64,000 nt of DNA from Planctobacterium marinum (GTDB lineage Bacteria; Pseudomonadota; Gammaproteobacteria; Enterobacterales; Alteromonadaceae), in contig NZ_JAJEWQ010000004.1 of NCBI RefSeq assembly GCF_020687805.1, positions 459,045-523,044 of the forward strand, in the 5' to 3' direction. Position 1 is the stretch's first letter. Each line of letters starts with the position of its first letter. A program made the translations under genes and the position numbers. This document shows, one piece after another, positions 54,521 through 64,000 of this stretch. Below the pieces are notes generated by a model. It saw only the letters and a program-made list of their open reading frames with translations. It was not told where the DNA came from and searched no databases.

Positions 54521-55097
54521 ATCTCATGATGATTTTGAACGCGCCTTGCAGCAACAGTTTCAACATCAAAAAAAGCGGGTGAAGGCCCCGGATGCAATAA
54601 AACGCAACCTGTTGGCTAAAGCCCGGCGCAATGCAGGCAGCCGTCAACCGGTATTTTCACTGGTTAACTTTCAGGCCGTCGCCGTTTTGGCGTCGTTGTT
54701 TGTTTTTGGGTGGATATTCTGGTGGCCCGGTGATGCTCCTTCTTCACAACCAGACATGGCGATGCTGGAGTACCATATTCTGGAATCGGAACAGGCGACA
54801 GCGAATGCCGGCGCGCTGAGTTATGGCTCACTCAGTGACCTGGCCGTACAAAACAGCACTTTATTGGCTGATAACCGAAAGCACGTCAGACTGGCCATAC
54901 AACCCGATGGTGCCTGGCAACTGCGCTCCTGCGAACACAACGACATGTTGTTATCCAAAGAACTGGTGGCAATGTTGCAGGAATATAAACGGGTTCCGCT
55001 GGCTGTCAGTCCCGATAAACCTTTTGATGTGTTGTTAGCGGCAGACGGCAAAATTATGCAACTACGGGAAAGTACAGAGCCACTAATCTGCGACTAA
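54513..55097 (+). CDS. Probable anti-sigma factor (single TM)
   Basis: The 194-residue protein has a charged cytoplasmic N-terminus (FERALQQQFQHQKKRVKAP), one TM helix (FQAVAVLASLFVFGWIFWW, about 50-68) and an extracytoplasmic domain. No named anti-sigma domain is recognised, but the layout and its overlap with the ECF sigma gene fit that role. It is the last gene of the tonB operon. Confidence 0.6.
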   Translation: MSESHDDFERALQQQFQHQKKRVKAPDAIKRNLLAKARRNAGSRQPVFSLVNFQAVAVLASLFVFGWIFWWPGDAPSSQPDMAMLEYHILESEQATANAGALSYGSLSDLAVQNSTLLADNRKHVRLAIQPDGAWQLRSCEHNDMLLSKELVAMLQEYKRVPLAVSPDKPFDVLLAADGKIMQLRESTEPLICD

Positions 55098-55103
55098 GTA
55101 TCA

Positions 55104-55171
55104 GGGTCTGTTTCACGACTAAAACACGCCTGTTTTAAGCAAAACCTGTTTTGCAAAGGTCAACAGACCCT
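55104..55171. terminator. Inverted repeat between convergent genes
   Basis: AGGGTCTGTT pairs with AACAGACCCT at the two ends, with an inner GCAAAAC-CT-GTTTTGC hairpin. It separates the tonB operon from the convergent lipoprotein gene and may stop both. It could alternatively be a small repeat element. Confidence 0.55.
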
Positions 55172-55172
55172 A

Positions 55173-55637
55173 CTAACTACCAAATAAACGCTTGTCGCTA
55201 TCTGTGGCGCTTTCCTGGCATTCGCCCCGGATCTCCACTGAGCCAAATTGATTGTAATTGCCTAAGATAAAGTAGCCATCGCGACAGTAACCACTGGTCA
55301 GCAGCTTGTATTCCAGGGCTTCAATTGCCATTTCTTCCTGGCGCAGGGCCATCTCACTGCGCAGTTGACTCATGCTGACTGGCGGTGCCGGATTGTTATT
55401 GCCGCCGCGATGAACCGCAGGGGCCTGGCCCCGGAAATTAGCGATATAAACAAAGAGTTTTGCACCATTTTCTTTGATATCGGTAAGGAAAGACTCATTG
55501 GTAATACTCTTGGCACGTTGTGGACCAGAAGCACAGGATAGAGTCAAAAACAAAGCCGTGGCTAAAATAACGATCCTGTAAGCCAAAACGCGCCTCCAAA
55601 GCTGCCTGAATAATAGTTTGCTTCGGAAAATATACAC
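55173..55637 (-). CDS. Putative lipoprotein
   Basis: The 154-residue protein has a signal peptide (RIVILATALFLTLSCASGP) with a lipobox-like LTLSC, so it should be lipidated near Cys 35. The mature part is small, with two Cys (GYCRDGYF, RGECQES) that could form a disulfide. Function is unknown. It is 15 bp downstream of a GlyGly-CTERM-type protein gene on the same strand. Confidence 0.65.
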   Translation of the reverse strand: MYIFRSKLLFRQLWRRVLAYRIVILATALFLTLSCASGPQRAKSITNESFLTDIKENGAKLFVYIANFRGQAPAVHRGGNNNPAPPVSMSQLRSEMALRQEEMAIEALEYKLLTSGYCRDGYFILGNYNQFGSVEIRGECQESATDSDKRLFGS

Positions 55638-55652
55638 CTGCTGGCGACAAAA

Positions 55653-56417
55653 CTAAAATGGCATTTTTCTTCTCATCAGGAATATGCAGGCTAAGCCCAG
55701 TAATGAAAACAAGCCGGCACTGCCACCGTGCTCGGTGGTAATGACTACCTGGCCACCATGTGAGCCGCTGTGTTCATACTCATTGCTTTCCAGTGGCAGC
55801 AGATATAAATCGTTATCGTTGAGGTGATCATAACTGTCGTGCAGTTCGTCGGTGTCGGCATCGTATATTTCAATCAGCAGGTCGTAGTCATTACTGGCGA
55901 AGCCCTCCAGTAACTCAGAGTTGATGACAAATTCATCCTGACTATTATCGCCATGTACATGGAAAACCGAGGTGGTATGGATTTCTCTGAAGAGGTGCCC
56001 GTCACCCAAAAAAATGCGGGCATAGACTTCAGCGTAAGAATATCGGGTGTCCACATCAAAACCCAGTTCAAATTCGCTGTAGTAACTGTCGTGATCATAG
56101 TCGCCTTTCAACACCACCCAGGCGTCGTATACCCAAATTTCATGGTCCTGTGCAACCGGTGAATGATCTTGCACCGGTTTGCTTTGCGCCGGTTGAGCTT
56201 GTCTGGCACTCAGATTTTGATTCTTTTCCTGGGGTTGTGAGGATTTCACGACTTTAAGGTTGTTGCTGTCGGCCTGTTTTTCAGTGTTTCTGGTTTGCCA
56301 GAACGTTTTACTGACCGGGGCCGCACCACCTGATGCTGGCGTCGGCTGAGATTCTGGTTCAGCAAAACTCAATCCGGGTAATAAAACGAACAGTGACACA
56401 ACGGTTAAGCGATTCAT
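55653..56417 (-). CDS. Choice-of-anchor-type surface protein with GlyGly-CTERM-like tail
   Basis: The 254-residue protein has a signal peptide (NRLTVVSLFVLLPGLSFAEP), a Gln/Pro/Ser-rich linker, and a domain rich in Asp, Tyr and His (DYDHDSYYSEFELGFDVDTRY). The C-terminus GGSAGLFSLLGLACIFLMRRK has the Gly-rich motif, TM helix and Arg/Lys cluster of GlyGly-CTERM proteins processed by rhombosortase. It resembles the choice-of-anchor H family, as I recall it. It is probably exported by type II secretion to the cell surface. The rhombosortase gene is not in the window. Confidence 0.7.
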   Translation of the reverse strand: MNRLTVVSLFVLLPGLSFAEPESQPTPASGGAAPVSKTFWQTRNTEKQADSNNLKVVKSSQPQEKNQNLSARQAQPAQSKPVQDHSPVAQDHEIWVYDAWVVLKGDYDHDSYYSEFELGFDVDTRYSYAEVYARIFLGDGHLFREIHTTSVFHVHGDNSQDEFVINSELLEGFASNDYDLLIEIYDADTDELHDSYDHLNDNDLYLLPLESNEYEHSGSHGGQVVITTEHGGSAGLFSLLGLACIFLMRRKMPF

Positions 56418-56634
56418 GGCATTCTCCTGATGGTTACCTTAGAAGGTTATGTTGAGTTTGGGCGGATGAGCATGAATCGGGAGTGAACTTTAAGTGAACA
56501 ACCCCGGGGTGCGGCACTCTGAGGGCATCGCAAGGCAAATAAATATTGATTTTCCCCGGGCAGCGTCCATATTGAATCTTCCCGGTGGCGTTTTTCAGGC
56601 GACGGTTTCAGGCAACGATTTCAGGCAAAACATT

Positions 56635-57384
56635 ATGCAACAACTTACTCATCAGCAGGCGATGCGTTACAACCGCCAGATTTCGCTAAAAGACGTTGAT
56701 CTGGAAGGGCAGGAGCGCTGGTTGAATGCCAGGGTACTGCTTATCGGCGTTGGCGGGTTAGGATGCAGTGCGGCGCAGAGTTTAGTGGGCGCAGGTATCG
56801 GTGAACTGACGTTGGTGGATGATGATGTAGTGGAACTTTCCAACCTGCATCGTCAGGTACTGCATTACGAACCGGATGTTGGCAGGCACAAGGTGGATTC
56901 TGCCAGGGAAACCTTATTGCAGATAAACGGTCAGTGTCGGATTCATAGCATTCACTTCCGGTTGTCAGAGCAACAGCTTTGCGCTGAAGTTAAAAAAGCG
57001 GATATCGTGCTGGATTGCTGCGACAACCTGAATACCCGAAACCTAATCAATAAAGTGTGCTGGCAGCAAAAGACACCGCTGGTATCCGGTGCTGCGATCC
57101 GCCTGGAAGGGCAGGTTTGTTGCTTTCAAAATGGCCCGGAGTTGCCTTGTTACGAATGTTTCAGTGCGCTTTTTCCGGAGCAGTCTTTGTCTTGTGCTGA
57201 GGCCGGGGTGTTGCCTCCGGTGGTTGCTATTATCGGTGCGATGCAGGCAATGGAAACCCTGAAAATGTTGTTAGGATTAGGACAGTCTCCACTGGGAAAA
57301 ATGTTGTTGTTTGACTTTAAATCCTGTGACTGGCGTACTTTTACTGTGCCCAAAAATCCGACCTGCGCGGTTTGTGGCAATTAA
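56635..57384 (+). CDS. moeB: MoeB/ThiF-family adenylyltransferase
   Basis: The start is the ATG at 56635 (MQQLTHQQAMRYNRQI), giving 249 residues, the usual MoeB length; the frame extends 47 codons upstream without similarity. It has the nucleotide-binding VLLIGVGGLGCSAAQSL near 38-54, NLHRQVL near 73-79 with an Arg essential in the family, DVGRHKVDSA, and Zn-binding pairs CYEC near 171 and CAVC near 245. It activates the C-terminal Gly of MoaD (or ThiS) by adenylation. No moa/thi partner is adjacent. Confidence 0.88.
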   Translation: MQQLTHQQAMRYNRQISLKDVDLEGQERWLNARVLLIGVGGLGCSAAQSLVGAGIGELTLVDDDVVELSNLHRQVLHYEPDVGRHKVDSARETLLQINGQCRIHSIHFRLSEQQLCAEVKKADIVLDCCDNLNTRNLINKVCWQQKTPLVSGAAIRLEGQVCCFQNGPELPCYECFSALFPEQSLSCAEAGVLPPVVAIIGAMQAMETLKMLLGLGQSPLGKMLLFDFKSCDWRTFTVPKNPTCAVCGN

Positions 57385-57537
57385 GTCGCAAGCGCAACAG
57401 GCAGGCCGGAATATGCAGTAAATCAGTGCTAAATCAGCGGGGTTGAATAAAAAATTAGGAAATCCCCTGCTTGATGTTAGACAGTGAATTCCCCCAGAGT
57501 TATGCTTCGGGTATCTGAATAATTTTTACCGGGCAAT

Positions 57538-58743
57538 ATGGACTTTCCACGTATTCCGAAGCTGATGCTTTTCAGTATCTTGCTGATCATAACTCTCCCT
57601 GTCACAGCGCGTAGTGAATGTACCGATGCCGTGCCGGTTCAACCTGATCTAAAGTTAGGTATGAGTACCGCACTCAGTGGGCCCGCCCAGTACCTCGGGC
57701 AGTCGATGCGCGACGGCATGTTGGCCTATTTCGCTAAAGTTAATTGTGCCGGTGGTTTGCGCGGGCACCGTATTGAGTTGGTGGTCAGAGATGATGGTTA
57801 TCAACCGGAAAGCGCCTTAAACAACGTTAAAAAGTTGGTGCAACAGGATCAGGTGATGGCGGTGGTGGGCAATGTGGGTACACCAACGGCAAAACTGGTG
57901 GCCCCGTACCTGCAGGAACACAAAACCGTCTTGTTCGCGCCCTACACAGGGGCCGATATTCTGCGGGAATCACCACCTCAAAGTCACATCTTTAATTTTC
58001 GGGCCAGCTATGAACAGGAACTGCAGGCCATCGTCAATTTCATTATTCACTCCGGAATTAAACCGGGGCGCATTGCCTTCTTTTTACAGGATGATGCCTA
58101 CGGGACGGCCGGGTTTATGGCCGCCAGCAGTGTATTGCAACAAAAGGGCTACACGCGCGTTGAAGAACTCCTGGTGACGCGCTATCCACGGAATTCCTTG
58201 CAGGTAGAAGATGCCATTTTAAACATGTTGGATATGCCCAAACCACCGAAAGCCGTGATAATTGTAGGTGCCTATGCGGCCTCGGCCAAGTTCATTAATT
58301 ACAGTCATAACCTGTTTCCGGAAACCCTCTATTTTAACTTGTCCTTTACCGGGGCGTCTGCTCTGGGGGCGAGTCTGAATATCGCCAGCAACCGGGTCTT
58401 TGTTTCGCAGGTTGTGCCTTATCTGGGCAATGGACTGGCGTTGTCCCACGATTTTCGCCAGGACATGGCCACGTTTGTGCCGGATGGTCAGATCAATGAA
58501 ATCAGTTTTGAAGGCTATATTGCGGCGCGTTTACTGGTGGAGAGTTTACGCCAGCAAAAAACGGCGCTGGATCGCAAGGGGATCCGAGACGCGTTAGAGC
58601 AAACGAGCGAAATAGAAATTGGATTCGGTGTGCCACTGCGTTTTTCGGCCTATGACCATCAGGCCAGCAATCAGGTTTGGTTACTGCAATATCAGCAAGG
58701 GCAAGGATTTACTAAAAAAGTGTCAGGAGCATCGGATGAATAG
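57538..58743 (+). CDS. Periplasmic ligand-binding protein (LivJ-like, Peripla_BP_6)
   Basis: The 401-residue protein has a signal peptide (MLFSILLIITLPVTARS) and the two-lobe pattern of branched-chain amino acid binding proteins: LKLGMSTALSGPAQYLGQSMRDG at the start, AVVGNVGTPTAKLVAPYL, YEQELQAIVNFI and FFLQDDAYGTAGF. No permease or ATPase genes follow. Instead its stop overlaps (7 bp) the start of a Cache-channel fusion. This suggests that the binding protein presents a ligand to that receptor rather than to an ABC transporter. Confidence 0.88.
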   Translation: MDFPRIPKLMLFSILLIITLPVTARSECTDAVPVQPDLKLGMSTALSGPAQYLGQSMRDGMLAYFAKVNCAGGLRGHRIELVVRDDGYQPESALNNVKKLVQQDQVMAVVGNVGTPTAKLVAPYLQEHKTVLFAPYTGADILRESPPQSHIFNFRASYEQELQAIVNFIIHSGIKPGRIAFFLQDDAYGTAGFMAASSVLQQKGYTRVEELLVTRYPRNSLQVEDAILNMLDMPKPPKAVIIVGAYAASAKFINYSHNLFPETLYFNLSFTGASALGASLNIASNRVFVSQVVPYLGNGLALSHDFRQDMATFVPDGQINEISFEGYIAARLLVESLRQQKTALDRKGIRDALEQTSEIEIGFGVPLRFSAYDHQASNQVWLLQYQQGQGFTKKVSGASDE

Positions 58744-60916
58744 CGAACTGTTTCCCCCCGGGCTTGCCAGTCAAAGTGCCAAGAAAAAGTGGTTTCGCTT
58801 TATAATTACCGCAACCTTGCTCACCACTCTGATCAGTGTGGTGTTAATTCATTCCTATTCCGGCTTGCGCAAAACCATGCATCAGGAAACCCGGCTGTAT
58901 CTGGATAACAACACGCGGGTCATAAAAAGTTCTATTTTGCAGCATCTGAATGGCATTGAAGCCATTGCACAGGAGCTGGCAGATAACATCGTTAATTCCT
59001 CCTTAGAGCCGGAAGAAATTCGTGCGATTCTGGAAAATACCGGTGCGATTTACGACGGATTTGTGGCCATTGGTGCAGCCTTTGAACCCTATGCGTTGGA
59101 TGACAGTTTACGCCTCTTTGCCCCGTACATTGTTCATTATGAAGGGGGGTATCGCACCGAACGACTTGATGCCTGGTACGACTATTATGCCCAGCAGGCG
59201 GATAATAAATGTACTTCCAATAACTGGTATCAGTGTGCCAGAACCTCAGAACAACGTTGGCTGCCTTTGCGTTTTGATGAGATAAGCAATGCCTGGATTG
59301 TGCAACATGTTCGCGCGTTAAAAGTCGACGGGCAGCTGATCGGCTATGTCAATTTGAGTCTGAATATTAAAGATATTGACCGGCTCATTCACAAGTTAGA
59401 CACCGGTGATGAAGGTTATGTGATTATCTTTGATAACCAGCAACGTCAAATCTATCACTCGTTACATCCCAACACCCGCGATGCCTCTGAAATCCTGTTT
59501 TCACAAGTTTTTCCGCAATTAAAACCGGAAGATCTTCACGCCCTGAGTGTTGAAGAGCAAATCATTGTGCCCAATGAAGTAACTGACGTGCCATCTTTTC
59601 TGGATCTGGCCATTGTAGACAATACCCAGTGGACCATTGCCGTGGTGATCGAACGGGAGTTCTTTGCGCATCATGAGTTGCAGGCGGATGTGTCGCCGGT
59701 AGCTTCGTTGATTGAAGACAATCATCATATTCTGACCTTTATGGTGGTCTTTACCATTATTTGCTGGACCGCGCTGGGGAGTTCGCTGCTGCAGGAAGGC
59801 TTTCACGGTCGGGTTTGGTGGTCAGCACTGTTTATTACCTTGTCATTTGTGGGGGGCATTGTCTATATCTGGGTGGAACAGCAACTCACTGATCTGGATG
59901 GAATTTATGGCAGTGAAGTGGTCACCAATCAGGCAGACTTGCGCAGTTTTGTTAAAAGTTACAGCAAAAATACGCTGCGGGCACACAAAGAACCGCCGAT
60001 CTTTGTACCCACCGGTGTGGCGTTGCAATCCATGAAAATGGACAGCGAAAACAACCTGAAATTAACCGGCTATATCTGGCAGCGATTTATGTTAGCCAAC
60101 AATTTCGAAATTGAAAAAGGCGTGGTATTCCCGGAGTCCAGTGAAACCCAGATTCGTCTGGTTTATGACGAAGTTGCCAATGGTTACCAGACCCTGGGCT
60201 GGGCCTTTGAAACCGTGATCCCTGAGCATTTTGAATACGAAACCTATCCCTTTGACAAGCAACTGGTGTGGTTGCGGATCTGGCCCAAGGAATACCTGAA
60301 ACACGTGGTGTTACTGCCGGATATAGACTCTTACGACAATATGAATACCAGCAACCGGCCGGGTCTGGAACAAGACTTCAGTGTGGGCGGTTGGCGAGTG
60401 GAACGCAGTTTTTTTGACATTCGCGAAAACAGTTTCAACTCCAACATGGGCATTGCCAATCGGGCGAATAAAAACGAAGCTCCGGAGCTGCATTTCAACA
60501 TTGCCATCAGTCGTAACTTTATCGATCCCTTTGTGTCCTATCTGTTCCCGGTCATTATTGTGTTATTGATGTTGTACGCTGTGTTGCTGACCAATTCCAA
60601 AGATGAACATCGCATCGGCTTAATCGGTTTTAACGCACTGGAGGTGTTGGCATCTGCCTCGGCACTGTTTTTTGTGGCGTTGCTGGCGCATGTCGAACTG
60701 CGCTCCCATATTGGCGCGAATGAACTGATATATATGGAGTATTTTTTCATTATCGCCTATATCATGATCCTGATCGTGTCGGTGAATTCCATCCTGTTTA
60801 GCTGGGGATTTAATATCACGCTGATCCAATATCAGGACAACAATATTCCAAAATTACTATACTGGCCGGTATTGGGGGGCTTACTGTTCTTCTTTACCAT
60901 GTTTGCGTTTTGGTGA
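58737..60916 (+). CDS. Cache-domain / pentameric ligand-gated ion channel-like fusion
   Basis: The start ATG at 58737 overlaps the previous gene; the product is 726 residues. TM1 near 20-40 precedes a dCache-like periplasmic domain (about 45-320; GYVNLSLNIKDIDRL, DEGYVIIF). A second TM pair follows near 330-375. Residues 390-590 look like a channel extracellular beta-domain (LTGYIWQRF, YETYPFDKQLVWLRIWP, with the YPFD motif of the Cys-loop family). Four C-terminal helices follow (FVSYLFPVIIVLLMLYAVLL, GFNALEVLASASALFFVALL, and two more). Such fusions are rare; relatives in bacteria have extra N-terminal domains. No kinase or MCP domain is present. Confidence 0.65.
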
Positions 60917-60935
60917 GTACTGGCACCGTCCTCCT

Positions 60936-61604
60936 TTATTCCGCCTCACTGTAGCGGTATCCGGCGCCGTACACCGAGTGCACAAACTCCTGCTCCGGTG
61001 CCAGTTGTTTCAGCTTTTTGCGCAAGTTGCGGATATGGCTGTCTACCGTGCGATCGGACACAATGCGGTAGTCCCGGTAAATATTATCCATAATGTAATT
61101 TCTGGAATAAATGGTGCCTGGTTTGCTGTGCAGAAATTTGAGCAACGCAAATTCGATGGCGGTTAATTCAATGCTGTTTCCCTCGTAACTGATGCGCAGC
61201 GTGTCCTCATTGAGGGTTAATCCCTTGTTTGCCAGGCGACCATCAACACGGCGAAAGTAAACATTGACCCGCATCACTAATTCGTTAGCACTGAAGGGTT
61301 TGCAGATGTAATCATCGGCGCCAATATCCAGACCAATCAGGCGTTCTGCCTCACTGGTTTTGGCGGTCACCATCAGTACCGGAATATCTGAAAACTGACG
61401 CAATTCCCGACAGATACTGATGCCATCTTTGCCCGGTAACATCAGATCCAGTAACAGCATGTCAGGTTGCTGATTTTTTATAAAAGGCAGTACCGCTAAA
61501 CCATCGTCGATGTGGCTGGCCTGATAGCCGGCCTTTTCCAGAAATTTGACTATCATGCTGGCCATATCCGGCTCATCTTCAACGATCAGTATGTGCCTGG
61601 GCAT
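60936..61604 (-). CDS. OmpR-family response regulator
   Basis: From the ATG at 61604 (MPRHILIVEDEPDMA) the protein is 222 residues; 13 further codons are open upstream. The receiver has acidic pair EDEP, phosphoacceptor in LLLDLMLPGKDG and Lys in YICKPFSANE. The winged-helix domain has IEFALLKFLHSKPG and DSHIRNLRKKLK. Its start lies inside the end of the TPR-kinase gene (26-bp overlap), so the two are translationally coupled. Confidence 0.92.
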   Translation of the reverse strand: MPRHILIVEDEPDMASMIVKFLEKAGYQASHIDDGLAVLPFIKNQQPDMLLLDLMLPGKDGISICRELRQFSDIPVLMVTAKTSEAERLIGLDIGADDYICKPFSANELVMRVNVYFRRVDGRLANKGLTLNEDTLRISYEGNSIELTAIEFALLKFLHSKPGTIYSRNYIMDNIYRDYRIVSDRTVDSHIRNLRKKLKQLAPEQEFVHSVYGAGYRYSEAE

Positions 61605-63747
61605 GTTCCGGCGCTCCTGTATCAATGGGAATAGTGACTTCAATGCGCACTCCGCCCAGTACGCTGTGGGATGCGCTAATTTTGCCGCGATGGGCTTCGA
61701 TAAAGCTCTTGCAAATGGTCAGTCCCAGACCACTGCCACCGGTTTGGCGGCTGCGGGATGGATCAGCCCGATACAGGCGTTCAAAAACCTGAGTCAACTG
61801 CTCGTCTTGCAGCCCGGGGGCGCTATCCTGAATGTACCACTGCAATTGCTGTTGCTGAATTCTGACCTTGAATTCGATTTTGCCGGGCGATTGGGTATAG
61901 CGCAGACTGTTGGAAAACAGATTGTTTAATACTTGTCTGATACGTTCCGGATCTAACCAGGCGACCTCCTGGTCCTGGACATTGAGTTTATAGCTGAAAT
62001 CCAGACCTTCCGTTTCCGGCAAGCGTTTTACACTGTCACACCACTGTTGGAAGAATGGTTTTAACTCCACGGACTCGAACAACAGGTTCAGATCTCCGGC
62101 ATCCGCCTGTGCGAGATGTGAGATATCGCTGATCAGGTGGTTAATGCTGGAGATCTTGTTGTGCAATATCTGGTAGGTCTGTTTCGGATCGTCCACCAAA
62201 TCATGCTCCAGCCCTTCTATTTGCAGTTTTAATACCGACAAGGGGGTGCGTAATTCATGAGAAATGTCCGAGAACAATTGTTTTTTCTTCTCGGCATCGG
62301 CAGCCATCAATGCCGTTTTCATACTGAGAACTCGCCGTTTTTGCGTACCCCAGTAAATAAATACAAATAGCGTAAGGCAAATAATGGTTGCTATAAAAAT
62401 CACCTTGTTTCTGGCGGCGCGCTCCGTCAGCACAGCAATGGATTGTTGCTGATTATCTGCCTGTAACTGGGCGATTTGGCGCTCTTTTTCACTGGCTTTG
62501 TACAGGGCATCATATTCTTCCAGTCGATTGTCCCGGTTGAGCTGCACCTGTTCTTCATAGGTACTGAGATACAGTGATTGCAGTGCGCTGGCTTCCTGCC
62601 AATGTTGTTGTAGTTTTGTCACCTCGATCAGTTTGTTCAGTAAGCTCAGATTGCTGTCGGAGATATCCCCGCTACTAACCGCCTCAATTACCGGAGATAA
62701 CAAACTGGCCGCTTGCTGATAATCTTGTTGTGCAATGGCCAGCGAAGCTGCCGCCAGGGTGACATCACTGTAGTCTTGCAGCGTATCGCCCGTTGGGATG
62801 ATGGCCTTCGCACTGTCAAAGTAGCGCTGCGCTTTTGGCAAATCCTGTTGTTCAATCGCAACCAGGGTGAGTTTTGAATAGAAAGGCAATAAGACAAATT
62901 GCAGATTGTTCTGCTGTGCAAGTTCTACGCAGGTTAACAGGGCGGCTTCGGCTTCGTCGAAGCGGTAGGTATCAATATAAACATCGGCAAGCTTCGATAA
63001 AGCCGAAGTATGGACATCCGGAAACTGATCCTTGTCTACTGCCTCCAGCGCCTGGTGCATTGATGCTTCTGCGCTGTCAAATTCACCGATAAAGCGATAA
63101 ATTTCACCGATATTGGCCAGTGTATTGGCATAATTGTGCGTGATGTTTTCCGCCTCGAAAATGGCCAACGCTTCCTGATATTGCTGCAGTGCCTTGCCGT
63201 AATTGTGCAGGCGATGATTAATACGGCCCATGTTGTTCAAAGCGCTGGCCATGCCATTGCCATGTTGTAATGTCTGGTAGGTTTGATACAACCGCTGATA
63301 GGCGTTTTCAGCCAGAATGAATTTGTTGTTATCAGAGTAGATGATGGCCTGATTAAACTGAATATTGGCGAGTTTTCGGGTGTTTCCGGCGAGGTTCGCC
63401 GCATCCAGCCCGCGGGTTACCAGAGCCTGTGCCTGAGGGTAATCCCCTTCGCGGATGTACAATCTTGGCAAATAGATTAGCAATTGCGCTTCCAGTTCCG
63501 GCTCCGGATGACTGTCCAGCAATGACAGCGCGGCTAACCCTTGCTTTTTGGCCTCATCGGGGCAGGCCCGCCAACAGGTTTTAACGATATCAACACGAAT
63601 GGGCAGTGATGCCGGTGCGTCCTGTGCAAACGTGGCTAATTGCGATTGCAGCGCCGCTAAAGCGTCGTTGTCGGCGGCAACCCTGAAGGGGGGCAGGGCC
63701 ACAGTCAGTAAAACGAGCGCGGTTTTAAAAAAACGGGGAACAGGCAT
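61579..63747 (-). CDS. TPR-containing sensor histidine kinase
   Basis: The 722-residue kinase has a signal peptide (FFKTALVLLTVALPPFRVAA), a periplasmic TPR array (about 80-380; NNMGRINHRLHNYGKALQQY, LANIGEIYRFIGEFDSAEA), a coiled coil near 405-445, one TM helix (KVIFIATIICLTLFVFIYWG), an H-box (FSDISHELRTPLSVLKLQ near 495) and a HATPase domain (VLNNLFSNSLRYTQS, GGSGLGLTICKSFI). TPR sensors are common in Bacteroidetes and Alteromonadales. It is cotranscribed with the regulator that follows. The signal is probably a protein or peptide partner. Confidence 0.92.
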   Translation of the reverse strand: MPVPRFFKTALVLLTVALPPFRVAADNDALAALQSQLATFAQDAPASLPIRVDIVKTCWRACPDEAKKQGLAALSLLDSHPEPELEAQLLIYLPRLYIREGDYPQAQALVTRGLDAANLAGNTRKLANIQFNQAIIYSDNNKFILAENAYQRLYQTYQTLQHGNGMASALNNMGRINHRLHNYGKALQQYQEALAIFEAENITHNYANTLANIGEIYRFIGEFDSAEASMHQALEAVDKDQFPDVHTSALSKLADVYIDTYRFDEAEAALLTCVELAQQNNLQFVLLPFYSKLTLVAIEQQDLPKAQRYFDSAKAIIPTGDTLQDYSDVTLAAASLAIAQQDYQQAASLLSPVIEAVSSGDISDSNLSLLNKLIEVTKLQQHWQEASALQSLYLSTYEEQVQLNRDNRLEEYDALYKASEKERQIAQLQADNQQQSIAVLTERAARNKVIFIATIICLTLFVFIYWGTQKRRVLSMKTALMAADAEKKKQLFSDISHELRTPLSVLKLQIEGLEHDLVDDPKQTYQILHNKISSINHLISDISHLAQADAGDLNLLFESVELKPFFQQWCDSVKRLPETEGLDFSYKLNVQDQEVAWLDPERIRQVLNNLFSNSLRYTQSPGKIEFKVRIQQQQLQWYIQDSAPGLQDEQLTQVFERLYRADPSRSRQTGGSGLGLTICKSFIEAHRGKISASHSVLGGVRIEVTIPIDTGAPEHAQAHTDR

Positions 63748-63828
63748 CGGTGCTCAAATATTAATCTAAACAGGGTGGCACTAATGATAACGCGAATCGT
63801 TTTAAAAAAGCAGTGTGTCCGACCTGGT

Positions 63829-64000
63829 TTATTTTCCCGGGTTGCTGTTACCTGAGCTTAACCACCCTCCTTTTTGACGTTTATTGATAGTCATCAGCAA
63901 CCAGGCGGCCTTATTCAGGCTTATTCGCTGAGTAGCCAGATCTTTCAATATTTGTTTCGCCTTTCTGCCGCGGCGAATGGCGTCAAATACGTCTATCACC
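63829..64000 (-). CDS. Hypothetical protein, C-terminal part only
   Basis: On the minus strand the frame is open from the window edge to a stop at 63829-63831. The visible 56 residues (VIDVFDAIRRGRKAKQIL, then LNKAAWLLMTINKRQK) are basic and helical, and no family is recognised. The start and most of the protein lie to the right of the window. Confidence 0.5.
   Translation of the reverse strand, partial: VIDVFDAIRRGRKAKQILKDLATQRISLNKAAWLLMTINKRQKGGWLSSGNSNPGK

Overview
The window looks like chromosome from a marine gammaproteobacterium of the Alteromonadales (Alteromonas/Aestuariibacter-like). The right half carries a recognisable core: lptG-lptF, pepA, holC, valS, a MoeB-like protein, a TonB operon, an MCP, and LytTR and OmpR-type signalling. 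I cannot name the species.

Layout. (1) 1-2430: an ECF42-type sigma factor with two YCII/DGPF proteins. (2) 2730-37660: accessory DNA joined to a tRNA-Leu(CAA) gene at 37572-37658 (minus strand). Three truncated copies of the 3' part of that tRNA lie at about 2730-2857 (interrupted), 7155-7209 and 10373-10427. Each ends at the same anticodon-loop position and is followed, after exactly 55 bp, by an ACTTTGCAAA-TCTTTGC motif. I read these as attachment-site scars of three tandem islands: island 1 (two membrane genes, a two-component system, an IS66 remnant), island 2 (ParDE plus a TOTE-type primase-helicase) and island 3 (about 27 kb). (3) Island 3 is rich in defence genes: a DRT3-like pair of reverse transcriptases with a candidate ACACAC-bearing ncRNA, an integrase, an XRE-ImmA/PIN pair, a HEPN protein whose 3' end overlaps an odd tRNA-like gene, a MASE1 kinase/regulator with two tandem flagellins, a Rep-like module bracketed by identical palindromes, a recombinase/tandem-AAA/DUF6641/DUF2787 module, a NaeI-like restriction-modification pair, and an Argonaute (PIWI) protein with a membrane partner. 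(4) 37785-38030: broken 5' tRNA-Leu repeats. (5) 38246-64000: core-like genes of visibly higher GC.

The best candidate for an undescribed system is the HEPN gene (17441-18217) followed on the same strand by a 103-nt tRNA-like gene (17348-17450). The RNA has complete acceptor, D and T arms and an encoded CCA, but a 36-nt anticodon loop. A HEPN RNase fused transcriptionally to a tRNA mimic suggests an RNA antitoxin, sensor or decoy. Other items of note are the DRT3 ncRNA candidate, the catalytically altered Argonaute with a two-TM partner, a Cache-pentameric-channel fusion next to a periplasmic binding protein, and a repeated TAGGAAAT-N3-CTTA motif in front of the flagellins and their two-component system.

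All calls come from reading sequence and translations by eye; no database search or folding program was run.
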